From NCBI GenBank assembly GCA_029876055.1, contig CM056876.1, forward strand, positions 806,001 through 870,000: a stretch of DNA of 64,000 bases, read 5' to 3'. The notes beneath the pieces are model-generated. The model worked only from the letters and a program-made list of their open reading frames with translations. It was not told the origin of the DNA and ran no database searches. Of the stretch, positions 44,881 through 57,322 are shown piece by piece (position 1 is the first letter of the stretch; the number at the start of each line of letters is the position of its first letter). Made by a program: the position numbers and the translations under genes. This DNA comes from Madurella fahalii. Its lineage: Eukaryota > Ascomycota > Sordariomycetes > Sordariales.

Positions 44881-46696
44881 TGATGGTTAGTTGGAGTGAG
44901 ATGGTTGGTGCTAGCAACTGTGGGATCCGAATGAACGGTCATATGGTAAGGGTGGTTTTACTTGGCGAGGTCCTTGGAAGCGAAAACTTCACTTTGTATT
45001 AAAAGTGACAGTTGTGCGGTTTCCTGTGTGGTGCCCTTATCAGACTAAGCATTCCAAACCATGGAACAGACAGTGCTTTTTCGGCACTAAGTGCAGAACT
45101 AGCGGATAGTCGCCCACTTGGAGGACAATGTGACGGAAGGCAGAAGTAATGACCATCATGTTCGGTCTTCTAGCTGGGTGTATTGCTCCGTAGCTGATTA
45201 CCTTACAGCAGAAGATGAACATCGAGGAAAAGATCTCGTTGATGAGGGCCAGCATTCACCAGCACCGCAACGGCCAAAACAGCTCTCCTTCCACGCTTTG
45301 ACTCTCAGCAACGACACTGACTGACAGCGCCTATCAAGCCAAACGTCGGTTTTCTTGATGCTACAGCCCGCTCTCTGTCCGGTCCATGCGAGCATATCTC
45401 GTCAATTTCAGCGCCGACTGAGCAGGTCCGTTCGCGCAAGAAATCTGGGCAGCTCCCCAGCGGATTCTAATTACCCACCTGTGACACTTAAGGTGCAATT
45501 GCTGCTCTGCAATTGCGGTTCCGTTTTCGCGCCACCACCACCTTAGTCAACGCGCAGGATTTAGGGAAGGATTTCCGACAAAAACAACAAAAGCAACAAA
45601 AGATCCGTAGCTTTCCAATGTCTTTAACATTACATCTCCCAAACTCCCAAATTCATTATGGCGTTTTATCACTAATTAATGCTTGTTTTCCCAGGCACCC
45701 AATGCCCTTGACGCCGGCCATGCTTCTCCTCGGTCCTCAATCTCCCGTGCCTTCCGTTGCGGTAATCCAATGTGTCACTCTCCATCCAACATTTTGCGCA
45801 GCGGCCGAACACGAGATCTAGATCCGACCCGGAGCCTCGGCTCGTCACACGCACACATCATGTACCACGGTCGCATCCTCTGTGTCGGGCCTGATGCACG
45901 AAGTGGCCCGGACGATGGCCGGGGGATTTGCCGCGTGGAAACGCCGACCCGATTGGCTGGCCCACACACCACCGGGGGGGCGGCGATCGGATTTAGGGTG
46001 GATCCACGATGGTCCGAGCCTAGCCGGCCGGAGGGCGCTTTGCTTGGTCCCGGGTGGGATAGTTGTTATTGCGGAGGAGAGGATAGCAGGGCCCATTTGC
46101 AGGTGACCAAATGAACGGAGTGCTTTATTGATCGACTGACACACCATTTCACGGCGAATACAACGTCAATAAAATTATCAGGGAGTGCGGAAAAGACCTG
46201 AAGTTGTGCAATGGGGTCGTTCCGGCCCCGAGAGCTCGGGATTGGTGTGGGGCCAAGTGCCGACGTGGCGCTGCACTGCGGGACGGGTGCAACCCACACT
46301 GTAGCCGCCATCGGAGGTCAGTGCCCCACCGTAGATTGTAGAATTTGTCAACCAGTTGGACTCTGCAATATGAAGGAAGGAGAAATTAAGACGGATGAGC
46401 GGATTGATACTGACGAGCTCCCATGGGGCCGATTCGAGGGGTTGGGCGCAGCATGTAGATGCCCGTAAAACGTACTGCGCTACCTCCGCTCCGCACGCCA
46501 GAGGGCGAGATTTACATCAGATGCTGGTACCCTGTACCGACATGCGCAACAGATTTGAGAAACCAGCCAAAATGAACTCGATGGTATAAACATGCAGCAT
46601 CCCAGAAAAGAAACATACACAAAATCCCACCTCACCCGTCTATAGTTTGTCTAGGGGTATCCAAATACACCACTCGCACCACCCAAGATGACACGC
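44881..46696. other. 1.8-kb gene-free region
   Basis: Upstream region of the Cys-rich coiled-coil gene and downstream region of the carbonic anhydrase gene. Small overlapping open frames occur on both strands without domains. No repeat was recognised. Confidence 0.4.
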
Positions 46697-47790
46697 TTAA
46701 GCCGTCCCCGAGGCAGCAACCGCCGCGGCCGCGGATCCCAGCGCAGAAATCATCAAGATATTTGGCTGGCCCGGCGTGTTCTGCGGGAACCTCGAGTTGA
46801 ACCCAATCACGTCCCGAACGCTCGCGAACGTCGCCGGCAGCACGCTCAGCTTCGCCGTCGATACGTGCCAGGCCACGCCCTCGCTGCACGGCGGCGTCGT
46901 CAGCGAGCCCGAGTAGATCTGCAGGCTGGTGGCCCTGATGATGTCGACGACCTCCGACATGACGAGGGGCGGTGTCCGGACCTTGGTGCCGGGCGTCGAG
47001 ATCTGGTCGACCACGCCAAAGATTGTCTCGAGTAGCGTGGTGGGCGCGTTGCTGGCGGCCGGCAGCGGCGGCGGAGTGGCTTCTTGCCGGCGGAACATGC
47101 GGCTTCCGTACCTGAGCTCGCGCTTAGCGGCCGGCCGGGAGACGTTTGTAGCGTCCCCTGCGGCGTCGGCGATGTTGATGTAGAGGCCGATGACAGCGAT
47201 TTCTTGTTGGGCGGATTGCCAGACCATGTGCATTTCCACTGGCTTCGCGTTAGTGGGGAAGTTGACTACGTGTTTGGCGGAGGTTAATTAACGTACTGGC
47301 TTGGCTTGTCCCGTTGTCGAGATGCTCGCTGGGGAGGTGGAAGTGGAACTGCTGGAGCTCGAACGTCCTCTCGCCGACAACCAGCGAGCCGCCTTGGGTG
47401 ATGACCTCGACTGTGGTGCCCAGATTCTCAAAGTCGGCGCCATCGGGCATGTCGTTGACTTCGATCTGGATGTCGGAGCCCTGGACGAGCTCGAACACTC
47501 CATCAACCATGTCAATCGGCGACTGGCGGGTGCCAGTCGCGCAAGCGCTGTTGGCGGGTGACTCGAGTGCTGCCCAGTTCAAGGGTCCCTGCGATACGTG
47601 TCAGCTGGGGTTGTATTCCTTTGGCGGCTGAATTGTGGAGCCATACGATGGTACCGGTATAGCCAAACGTCGATACCGTGACTCCCTCACCCTCGGCCGC
47701 CCGGGGTTGTAAGAATGTTCCATGAGCACATGATGCGAAGACCCGCGTCGCCGAAGCCGTCAAGAACAGAGCCTTTAGTGTGAGACCCAT
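46697..47790 (-). CDS. Secreted alpha-class carbonic anhydrase
   Basis: Converts CO2 and water to bicarbonate and a proton, here outside the cell. Exons 47790-47647, 47588-47297 and 47238-46697 give 325 residues. Signal peptide MGLTLKALFLTASATRVFAS is followed by the family opening FGYTGTIGPLNWAAL and TRQSPIDMVDG. The three zinc ligands are visible: two His in LQQFHFHLPSEH and the third in MEMHMVWQ, the latter created by the 58-nt intron at 47239-47296. The substrate-pocket motif SLTTPPCSEGVAWHV is present. The protein ends in a hydrophobic, small-residue tail (ISALGSAAAAVAASGTA) that could be a short GPI-anchor signal. It is larger than bacterial alpha-CAs because of an insert near residue 190 (RRQEATPPPLPAASNAP). 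Confidence 0.92.
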
Positions 47791-50479
47791 GGTCAAGGAG
47801 AAAGAACCGAGAGAATGCGTAGCGAGAAAGAAGGAAACCACAAAGGCAAAAAGCGAAGGGCAAGATCGGAACAAAGATACAACCAATGTGATAAACAAGA
47901 AGCGAAAGAGGGTCCCAGACCTTCAAGCCGAGCCAAGAATAAAAAAAAAAAAAAAACGCAGGGCAGAAAGAAATCGTATGACACTCCAAGCAGGAAGTGC
48001 GGGAGAGGGATGATCTTTGTATGCTTTCCCCGGCACCCGGCTTGGTGGTATCGATCCATCCCTTGCCCCGTGTTTGGGGCTTGGCCAGGGTTGCGAGTGC
48101 TCGTGGGGGTCCAGACTCCATTGCCTCTGGTTCGGACCGCGCCCTGCGGGGATTAGGGTTAGGGTGATCGTTGCAACTTGCCGCCGCGAGGTGAAAAGGG
48201 AGAGGGTAGCTCCCTGTTCGAAGTGTGCCTCGGCGGTAGCGGTACGTCCCGCCAAGAGAAAAGGGTGGTCGCATTGATCGAAGCGTGACAGCCAAGGAAA
48301 ATGCGCCGCGGCAGTTTTGACTCTTGACCTCTTGGCTGACCGGGCCAAGTCTGGAGAAGGCGACTGGCCAAGAGATGCGGCGAGCGCGGCGTCGATGTCT
48401 TGTTGACTGCCAATCGTGGCCACGAAATCAGAGACAGTATAAACAACGCTATCCCATAACCCTGCGTATCCCGTTTGCATTCATGTCAAGCCCGCTCCGC
48501 TGGCGCTTGTCAACGCAAGCTAGGTAGACAGAGAAACCAGACGTTGTGGGTCTGCTGTGGCCCATCGCCGTCATCAGTGTCAGCTTGCGCCGAGACTGAG
48601 GGGTCTGAGGGTACGTCAACCATGCTCGCGTTTCGAAGCATCCAAAGAGCCTGGCAACAGGGTATTTTCTGGGCAAAAGAGCTTGTTATCTCGAGGTGCG
48701 CTTGGCGGGGGTGTGAAACAATTCGCCGAACCGCGGAACGAAGGCTGGCGATTGGTGCAACCGCCCTGTCGTAGGACATCCCCATCGCAGGTCCTGAAAC
48801 TGGCCGAGCAAGACGTCGCTCCGAGCACAACCCAACCGGGGATCCCTAGATCAAAAGTTGGGCCTGAATATAAATTTTTTTTTTTCTTTTTTCTTTTTTT
48901 CCCCCCCCCCCAATTAACTGAGTCAGAGGTCCACAGAAATATCTTGGAAACTGTGCCGTGCCCGTCAAGTCTTCGCCATGTTCGCAGGCTCTTCGGACGT
49001 GTGCGTGTGCAAGAAAGCGATAAGGAAACAATGTGGTGTGCAAATCGAAACTGCACCAAAGGTTGGGGGCTTTAGATCATTTGTCGCAGCTCCAAGGGTC
49101 AAGCGCAGATAAGGTGATTTTGATGATGGCAGTTGCAGCCGAGGGGCTCAGGACAGGGGAAGAAGACGCGGGGGGGTGGGGCCGCCACCAATGAGGGGTC
49201 CAGATCAGTGCCACCAGGAGACGTTCTTGTGGAGCGTCTGTGTCGCCTGACGCCCGCACAAACTCGAGGGAACCCCGGCCGGGGATCCCCAGAGAACATT
49301 TTGCCTCTGCGAAATGGGCATCGGCGTACAGCCACACCCATACAGCGGTTCGAGACCGGAGAACAGAGCTATTACACCCGCTGTTTCCCCCCGCCGTGCC
49401 ACTGAGACAGCATCGGCAAGTACTACTGTATATTAATGTTGCGACGACGTTGGCCGGGGGTTTTGCGGCCCTTTGCGGCGCTTGATCCAGGTCCCCCCTC
49501 AACGTCGGACGTCGCGTGTGACCAATTTCCTCTTTCGGCTTCTTCCAAACGAATCAAAATCCGGGTCTTGGCTGATTCGCTCAAAAGCGTGATCAATCCA
49601 TCTCGCTCAATTCCAACGAAGCAAATACTGCCAGCTTATACCGCCTAACCCTACCCTCCCTGACTACCCTTACTACCCTGCTACTTCGTTGCTTGCTAGC
49701 CCTGCGCCGACGCGTGATGGCTTCAGACTCAGTGGAACAAAACTATTTGGGAATCTCTCGGGTCCTGTAAGGTTCTGCACCTGATGTTACTTAACTGCAA
49801 ATTTGCTGTGACTGACATAGTGGGTCGTTATCCAAAGGCGGCTAGATACGGTCATTCTATCGAATAGTTACAGTCATTTTATCTAGGTCGAGAGGACCAA
49901 CCGAATTAAGGTTGACGGGTCGTATTTGTGTGTGCCCAATGAGCCCAATTTGCCTAAGACGACCACAGACCGTAGTTCCAAAACGCTGCGCTGCTCATTT
50001 TCTAGTTGAGGTTCGAACTAGTGAACGCCGCTAGCGTGCTTTACGTAAATACTTAAACGATCTCAGTTCCCACCGGCGCACCAAGCGCAAGCTGATGCGC
50101 CATCTCCTACTAAACCCCCTTCCCTGGACCTACAGGAACGAACCACGCGTTTTTACAAGGTAGCAAAGCATCCCGAAGGCTGGCTGATTAGGTCAGGTGC
50201 GGTGAGAGGGCATGTCTTGTGGCGGAGGAGGAACAAGCAGGAAAGTCACAAACGCCAGGTTTGTGTGTGTCCGCGTGTGTGTTTATGTGCATATCTGTGG
50301 AACTGTTTGCGCAAGAGGAGATAAAATATATATATATATATATATATACTTCAGAGACAATCGTCCGCAAGTTTCTTTCCTCATCCTCGCAGCGTCTCTC
50401 CCCACAAGTCACTCAAACATCCTTTAACTCCTCTTCCATCACTACAAGAAAAAAGGGACGACCCACCCTCCAAAGAAAC
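47791..50479. other. 2.7-kb gene-free region with simple repeats
   Basis: Divergent upstream region between carbonic anhydrase and the GPI-type protein gene. Contains an A-run (47940-47956), a T-run followed by a C-run (about 48876-48911) and a TA dinucleotide tract (about 50328-50347) about 130 bp before the next start codon. Open frames overlap and lack domains. Confidence 0.4.
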
Positions 50480-51136
50480 ATGATCACCCGGCCTTTCCTC
50501 CTCGCAGCCCTCGCTACCACTGCTACGGTCAGCAGGGCGAGTCGCCTGGGCCTGGCCGGCCTTGCCCAAGGAATCAAGCATGTTGCAGCGCGCCAGACGG
50601 ATGTAGCGGGCGATGAGCCCTGCGATGTGATCACCTCCGAATTCGGCATACCTACGGTGCCCGCTGCCGTCAAGTCGCTCGACAGGTCCTTTGGCCCGAC
50701 CGTGACCGATGCATGCGAGGTCACCCTCAGTCCCGATGAACAGAGTGCCTTCTTCTCCTGGGTCGGCATCGTGAGCACTGTCCTCGCCGAAAGCGGGGAT
50801 GAGTTCAACTCGGCCATGACCGACTGTCCTGTTTACATCAGTAATTACAGCGGAATGACCGATTTCTTGAACATCCTGGCTGCTTGCACTGGCACCACGG
50901 CCAGCGGCACCGACACTGATGGGGCCCAGGAGACCGGCGGCGCTGATGGTGGCGATGGCAGTGACGATGGCAGTGGTGATGGCAGTGGTGATGGCAGTGG
51001 TGATGGCAATGGCGATGGCGGTGCTGGCGACTCCAACCCCGAAGAAACCGGCAATGTTGCCGCTCCTCGCCAAACTGGCCTTGTTGGTGCTGCTGTTGTC
51101 GCCGCTGGCTTCATCATTGGTGTCGCTGCCCTCTAA
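50480..51136 (+). CDS. GPI-anchor-type secreted surface protein
   Basis: A single exon of 218 residues. The start at 50480 is chosen because it begins a signal peptide (MITRPFLLAALATTATVSRA); an earlier in-frame start at 50219 would bury it. The ectodomain has four cysteines (EPCDVITSEF, TDACEVTL, TDCPVYIS, LAACTGTT) and helical segments. A spacer follows with five to six GDGS/GDGN units (about 50968-51018), then a C-terminal hydrophobic tail LVGAAVVAAGFIIGVAAL, the usual GPI-attachment layout. Function is unknown; this Cys4-plus-spacer-plus-GPI plan is common for fungal wall proteins. The (TA)n tract just upstream may affect transcription. Confidence 0.82.
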   Translation: MITRPFLLAALATTATVSRASRLGLAGLAQGIKHVAARQTDVAGDEPCDVITSEFGIPTVPAAVKSLDRSFGPTVTDACEVTLSPDEQSAFFSWVGIVSTVLAESGDEFNSAMTDCPVYISNYSGMTDFLNILAACTGTTASGTDTDGAQETGGADGGDGSDDGSGDGSGDGSGDGNGDGGAGDSNPEETGNVAAPRQTGLVGAAVVAAGFIIGVAAL

Positions 51137-53615
51137 TAAGAAGAAGATGTCGAGGGATGGGTTAGATGTGGCAGCTGGGTTTTGGAAAATGAAACTTGGG
51201 GCATGCACACGGCTTTTGCGGGTCTTCTATATTATCAATTCGGTACGGGATTCTCGCGGCGACTTGGGTTACTAAGTAGTTCGGTTCTTTCATTTTTTTT
51301 TTTTCAGTCGTCTGCTAGTGTATACGAATGTGTGTGCAGGTGTTTGGTAATGAGACTCCTACGTTAATGTAGATGACGTCTGCAGGATGACTTGTTGATC
51401 TTGCTCTCTCTACTCACCGACGATCTGAATGATCGAGTGCAGATGCCCAGTGAGACGCACAAGGTTAAGCGCTCGTGTGCAGAGGATTTACCCTTTCGGC
51501 ACACTGCCCTTCCTGCCTGATTCCTGACCTGATCATGCCGAAGGCCCGAGTGCCGATCGCTTCCTAGGTACGTTGTGAGGTCGGTTTTACTAAGAACTTG
51601 CCGAAATTGTGTACGTAAGGGGTACGGATCCTCTAACTCTTTCTTTACGTCATCAGGTATCAAGCGCAGTATCACCCAAGCTCCGGATAGGCCTGATCCA
51701 AAGCTCGTCTAGAAGCCAGGCAGGACCGAAAATAGGAGAATTGTCACTGATCGGAGAGTTCTGCTCTAATAAAATTACTGGCGGTTGGAGGGGAGGGAAG
51801 ACAAAATTCGATCAAACACTGATGCCAAACGAGTGGTACCAAGACTCTATGAACCGAATTCCGAAATACACTTTAAATGCGAATATATGATAGAGCGAAG
51901 GAAACTGCTAAGGAAAACAGAGAGACATCTAAAGTTAATTACTACCTAGATGGACTTATTTGTCTTTCTACCATATCCATCTTACTATGTTTTGACAATA
52001 GGTAGGAAGGCGATGAGACAGCCGACGAATCCTACCTCTAAATAGCAACTTGGAAACCCTTATATAAGAAGAAAATAATGGTCGAATAGTAGACTTCGAG
52101 CTGGTGATACACGTAGCAGCTGGGTTGTTAGGAAACGCACTACTTATTACCTAGTTTGCGACGAAAGTGACGGCGCGCGAGATAGCTTACAATAGAACCA
52201 ACAGAGACGCGCCCTACAGGGCTCGAGTAATGCTGCTCCCCATCTCTAGAGTTGCCACTGACCTCGCGGGGGATGGGCCGAGTTCGAATGCAGCAGAGTG
52301 GTGACTTGAGGAATGGTTCACATCTCCGGTACGCAAGGTCAAGGTCCCTGAGTCCTGTACCCGCTAGAACCAGGTGGGTTGCAACGTGGCACTGGCGTGC
52401 CCTATGCGGCACCATCCTTTGGCTACGATCGGCCTTCTCTTAGCTCCCTGCCCGGACGTGATGTCTGCAGACAAAAGAGCAACACCAATTAGATACGACC
52501 CAGATAAAATGACTGTCACCCTCGGATAGAATGACGGTCTCAACCGCATTGCCCCGCCCCACCAATGTCCGCCACACCAAAATTCCGCAGGGAGCAACAC
52601 CTTACCGGGCCACGATAATTGAGTTGACTGACAAAGTCTAACTAATACTTTACATATAACGTCCACCAGCAGTGACAGTCACTTTTGCAGGGTGCCGACG
52701 CTAAAATAAGCTATGGTTCTCCTGCCGTTGATCAAAAGCCCCCCTGATCGCCGTCTGACTTTTCGATCTCTTTTAATAACCCGGAGCGACGCGAATCCGG
52801 CGGGGAATCCAAGGTGGGGATACGCACAGTGGCTGGGTGCCGGGTCCCGAGGTGTTTGTTGGCATGGGTGATCTCCTGCCCTTCGGTGTGTGATGTTCCT
52901 TGGCGGGGTATGCGGTGGCGGACAACAGCGGCTGCTAGTTAGGGAGGGGAAATTGCCGGATTATACGGGAATAAAAATAGGTATAGCCCCGACCGCGCAC
53001 GCCGGTGATGACAAGCGATGGTTGAAGAGGGAGGCATGAGACAATCCCGCGCATAAGCTCTTGGTCGTCACGTCAGTGCAGGAGAAACACGTGGGCCGCC
53101 CTGTCTCGAGGCACGCAGCTTTGCTCGCCCCGTGGTTGTTGGCGGTTACCGGCTGCTGTTGCCCGAGGTACAGGACCGGGACCACGCCACCAGAACTTGT
53201 GAGTCGTCAAGGGTCGAGATTCTGCGCCAAAGATGCCGTGTCCACCTGCTGCACTATCCTTCATACACGCACTCGAGACTTAACCGGCTGATCACAGCTG
53301 CCCCGTTGGCGAAAGTAAGGTACCTGAATCTGTCTTTACCATAGGGTTACATTTCGTGCCTGAACTTCAGTGTTGGTGTACGACAGCAACGGGCCTGCGC
53401 GTTGGCAGTAGCGTTGCCTGAGTTGCCGCCAGGCGTCAAACGGCCCGAAACGCCACATCCATGAAGCAGCGGCACAACGTGGAACGATATATATATCTTT
53501 CAGGCTTATCCCCCAGGCGGCCATGTTCAGGCCCTCTCTCATCGGCTGAAGCCGTAGTATCCCACACTTATTCGCGTAGTCATGTCACTTTACACCAAAC
53601 CCCTTAGAAGACCTT
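51137..53615. other. 2.5-kb gene-free region, partly AT-rich
   Basis: No supported gene. From about 51740 to 52130 the sequence is A/T-rich with many stops; 52140-52640 is more GC-balanced and may be an old repeat. No termini were found. Confidence 0.35.
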
Positions 53616-54376
53616 TTACCGACAACAGCACATGTATGCAGCGATTATTGTCCCAACGACTGTCGCAACCCCGGCAACTATCCCGATTATTGCCTCAACC
53701 CTTAATCCGCCGCCATCGTTACTCCCCCCGCCGTTCTCGTCGCTGGACGACGGTGGCCCTACTGAGTCCACATTGGCTGAATCTGGGCGAGTAAGCTTAC
53801 GGTTAGTCCCCGTCGGACCCCGGCGCTGCCAGCAACTGGAAAACAAAGGGGCATGATACTCGGTTGATCGCTTGTTGCAGCGCTTCTTGTTGGCAATATC
53901 GCGGTAAAGGACGTCGAGTACGTGATGCTCTGGCTCGCGACTTGCTAGAGGAGGCAGGACGGAACACCGTAATTAGCCACGATTTCAATCAGCCTCATAT
54001 CATACGGCTCAGCGGACCACGTTACCTTGAACTTGACCTCGAATGTCCCACACTCAGTGCCAAAGAAAGCCATAATGCCGTTATACGTATCCACGTGGTA
54101 CATGCCGTCGTAAATGTTGCCCGCGCTCACCATGCAGTCGTCGGTCTGGTCGGACATGAATTGCGGGTCGGCGCAGAAGCAGTCCTTGTTTTCGCAATTC
54201 GACCTATAGCACGCGGACGACGATCTATCAAGTCCACATAGCTTCTGATTTGTGTTCAGTTGCTGGTAGCCTTCTGCTGACCTTAGGATGACGCAGAGGT
54301 CTGACAGGGCAAACACCCTGGTCAATATTAGGAGAGCGAAAAAAGCTCTAACCGGGTTGAAGAGCGCGATGGTCAT
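53616..54376 (-). CDS. Membrane-anchored secreted Cys-rich protein
   Basis: Exon 1 (from 54376 to about 53960) starts with a signal peptide (MTIALFNPVRAFFALLILTR) and holds about ten cysteines: LCVILRS, KLCGLD, ACYRSNCENKDCFCADPQF, DDCMVSA and TECGTFEVKF. The last exon (about 53850-53616) gives a Ser/Gly/Asn-rich stalk (PPSSSDENGGGSNDGGG) and one transmembrane helix (IIGIVAGVATVVGTIIAAYM) followed by CCCR. The join is unsure: acceptor TTTTCCAG at about 53851 is good, but the donor in frame is weak (for example GTCCTG near 53957). The plan is that of a type I surface protein with a palmitoylation-prone CCC tail. No family recognised. Confidence 0.62.
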
Positions 54377-55022
54377 GACTTTGGATGGGCGAAGTTATTA
54401 CGGCACGAATCATGAATAGAGCAGAGTGTTTTCGAAGAATCTCGCAGTCCGCGAGGATAAATGGATTTCTAATTGTTCTATTTCCCCTCATTTTCTCAGC
54501 CACGGCGGCAACACCTGGCTACCCCCTCTCAAATGCGGCTCTGGTTAGGAGGTGGGTCACTTCGCCTGACTGGCTCGAGAGACCGCCCCTGGAGTTTAAG
54601 AGACCTCCATTGGCTGCTATTAATTGACGTGCGACGGAAATGCTTTGTGAACCTGCAAGCTTCACAAGCTGAAAAGTGCCTGACCAATAGATGTTTTGAA
54701 GCAAGCAACGTCGTTGTAACATTGCCTCCTCAATATTACGGCTGTGCCACCCTCGACAGCGTGCCGCCAATTCATCAGGACTTTCTCAGAATTCCCCAAA
54801 CCTTCTCCTAAACAACTTCTCCAACAGTCCTCAACTTCCTGACGACTACTAGAACTACCTTTCGACTCAAAGACCGAACCCACCACGGCCCGAACGAGAT
54901 TTCGACACCCGCTCGTCGACCGCGCTATATTATGGGGGAAGAGGCGCTGAAATAGAGGCCTCAGAGGAGGAGGGCTTCCTGGAGGGGTTGGAAGGGGATA
55001 GGAGGGTTATTGGTTTATGCTA
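54377..55022. other. Intergenic region at the edge of the repeat block
   Basis: No gene. It leads from the surface-protein gene into repeat R2; nothing specific is visible. Confidence 0.3.
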
Positions 55023-55446
55023 AAATGGTGCAGAAACACATAATTATCTACACCCACATACCTATCAAAATAAGGAGGGGGCAAAGGTGGCCAAATGCCA
55101 GACAGATAAGATACACAAGACAGGCCAGGCGACACCACCACCAATTAGGTCCCTGCAACCTAAAACAAGGTCAGAACAACATATGCAGATGGAGCTCCCT
55201 CTGAGAAGAGGGAGATCGCTTTGTACGTAGAGAAAGCTCGTTAATTGAGCTTGTAGCAGGTATGGAAAAGAGTACTAAATTGATTGTCCTGTCTAATGGA
55301 GCAATGACCAGGACGGCCTTACTCATAGTGTAAAAGAAAAATAGGCCTACAGCAAGTTCCAGGCGCCGGGACGCTATCCTAGCAAGTATGGCCCTCTAAC
55401 CTAAGGGACCCTGTCCTCTGGGTACGGTTTCCCCTACTCACTAATC
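55023..55446 (+). repeat. Dispersed repeat R2, copy B
   Basis: Matches 4502-4919 in reverse orientation over its whole length, with mostly transition differences. It runs directly toward a Tc1/mariner relic, so it may be the 5' part of that element. Confidence 0.7.
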
Positions 55447-55479
55447 GCTGTATATAGGCTCTAGAGGAGGGTTTAGTTC

Positions 55480-55690
55480 CCCCTATCGTCCTAGTATTTT
55501 TCCTCTTCAGGATAATACTAAATCCATATGGTAGGCGAGACGAAGAAATGGCTCGAACAGTACAGAATCTAGGTAATGGAGCACCTACTCTACAGTCCAG
55601 ATTTGAACCCGATTGAGCATATCTAGAAGGATCGGCATTGCTTCCGCAAGAGTGATAAGTGGGTTTCGTTCGGGGAATCAGGCGCTTCAA
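55480..55690 (+). mobile_element. Tc1/mariner transposase relic
   Basis: A frame near 55585 reads YSPDLNPIEHI-stop-KDRHCFRK. YSPDLNPIE is the hallmark around the second catalytic Asp of Tc1/mariner transposases, and the next residue in the family is normally Trp, so TAG here fits TGG-to-TAG. Upstream, another frame near 55505 gives LFQDNTKSIW, resembling the first part of the DDE core (QDNAPSH in relatives). Frame changes and stops make this a small dead fragment. Confidence 0.65.
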
Positions 55691-55693
55691 GTT

Positions 55694-55783
55694 TCACGAG
55701 TCCCAAAGACTCGAACAGAAGGTGAGCTACAAGCTCAACCTTGCCGAAGTACAGATATCCGTTAGCTGAGCTACAACTCCGGC
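55694..55783 (-). repeat. tRNA-derived (SINE-like) sequence
   Basis: On the minus strand the sequence begins GCCGGAGTTGTAGCTCAGCT, like a tRNA 5' half with box A, and about 50 nt later has TGTTCGAGTC, like box B. It does not fold into a complete cloverleaf with matching acceptor ends, so it is not called as a tRNA. It may be the head of a SINE or a decayed tRNA copy. Confidence 0.4.
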
Positions 55784-57058
55784 TTATCAAAGATGTGGTG
55801 GAGATCCAAGTTCAGAATGGAGATGTGTTCGACAAGGGATTGGCGAGGACCTCCGAGCGTATATAGTAATACGTCTTAGGCTTCAATCAAGGTACTTTAC
55901 CGTTGGGTGCTTATTGTAGCACTCGATTTTAGTACGAGCGTTACAAGACGACGATTACATGAGAAAGTGCCATCCAAGACCGAGGAACCCATTCTTGTTC
56001 GCTGGATGGCGCATCGATGAGGTCCTCTCCGGCACGGCGGGATACGCAGCCGCGTTAGTAGTGCTCGTTAGTTTGAGCTCAGAATAATCCGCGACAGTTC
56101 TATATTGGGAGGAGGATCCCTAGTACTTTATTTAATACAGCTACGTACACTCTTTGAACAGACTGGGCCCCTTTCTATTCACCAGTCTACCTCATGCAAA
56201 TCCATTTGGGACCAGTGCATGAACGGAATTCCCAAAAAAACAAAAAAAAAAAAAAAACAAATGGCCCTAAATATCCGTGAATCGGCGCAGAGCCTAGTAT
56301 TCTTAGGGGAAAGGAAGTTTACTTAAGTATCATCCTTTTCTTCTCACAGCGCGAGTTGTTACCCCTGCTTAATTACTATACCGTGCAAGCACACCCACTC
56401 CGGTGCAGCCTCCTGGGCGCGTGCTGTTATGTCTTCGATCAAGGACATTTCCCACACCGCTCGTCCATAACTCGCAGTGGTCTAAGAGGAGCCGGGTAAC
56501 GTAACTGCATAGCGAGCGACACAACATAGCGAGCGACACACTCCACTACCACAATTGAACTGTCGCGCAACATCGTAAATTTCTCTACAACAAAACTTGT
56601 CTGCTGCATGAAATGAAGTACAATTACAACTTGCCCTCTAGGATATAGAACGCGATAAGACACTTAGCCTTCGGGGTGCTATAAAGCGCTACAAAGTACC
56701 CTTCAAGATACTCGACCAGTGAAGTAAGGGAATCCTCCCTCGAGCAGATATCATCCCTAAAAATCGGGAATTTAGATCCCCTCGAGGAGTAGGTTATTAC
56801 AAAGGGTTCTTGACCTCTATAAGCAAAGGTTTTTACCAGGATACGATATTGTCAAAGATATAGCCGATTTGCTATATACGGTATACGACGCATTATATAT
56901 CGGACTACATTAGGCTTCTAACTTCGTACGACGATAACCAGAGCTCCGGACGTGTTAGTCGTATCCGTACGACTATCAGAGGACCAAATACAAAGATCTA
57001 GAGATAATCGGTATATAGTTTGACCTTATTCGCAATACAATCGCGAAACATAGGATCC

Positions 57059-57322
57059 TGTCGGATGCACAGCACCTCTGAACGTTCGGAGGTAAATTTA
57101 GGATGGAAATTCAGGATCGAAAAATTGAGCATGTCTTGTTTTCTTCCTTGTCTAACGGAGGTGAACTTCCTTCTTATTCCCAATTTCCTGGACCACGGAG
57201 ACCCGGGTTGACGGGTCTCCGAGAGATCGGATCACACTTATCCGAGTCGCACTAATCCGGATCACACTGATCCGGGTTCGTGTTTTGCAGATCCAGGATC
57301 CAGCTTCCTGACCTTTTTGACA
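57059..57322 (+). repeat. Solo LTR family B, copy 2
   Basis: 264 bp running from TGTCGGATGCACAG to CCTTTTTGACA, closely matching 5784-6044. No exact 5-bp duplication is visible at its own two ends (GATCC left, TATAA right). It may be the left end of a longer insertion or may have recombined. Confidence 0.8.

Noticed and set aside
45511..46150. Several open frames between the Cys-rich coiled-coil gene and carbonic anhydrase
   Set aside because: Short, overlapping on both strands, and without domains or splice logic.
48153..48164. TTAGGGTTAGGG, a telomere-like motif
   Set aside because: Only two units occur; this is expected by chance and is not an interstitial telomere.
50219..50479. Upstream in-frame extension of the GPI-type protein
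   Set aside because: It would place 87 residues before a strong signal peptide and runs through the (TA)n tract, so it is 5' UTR.
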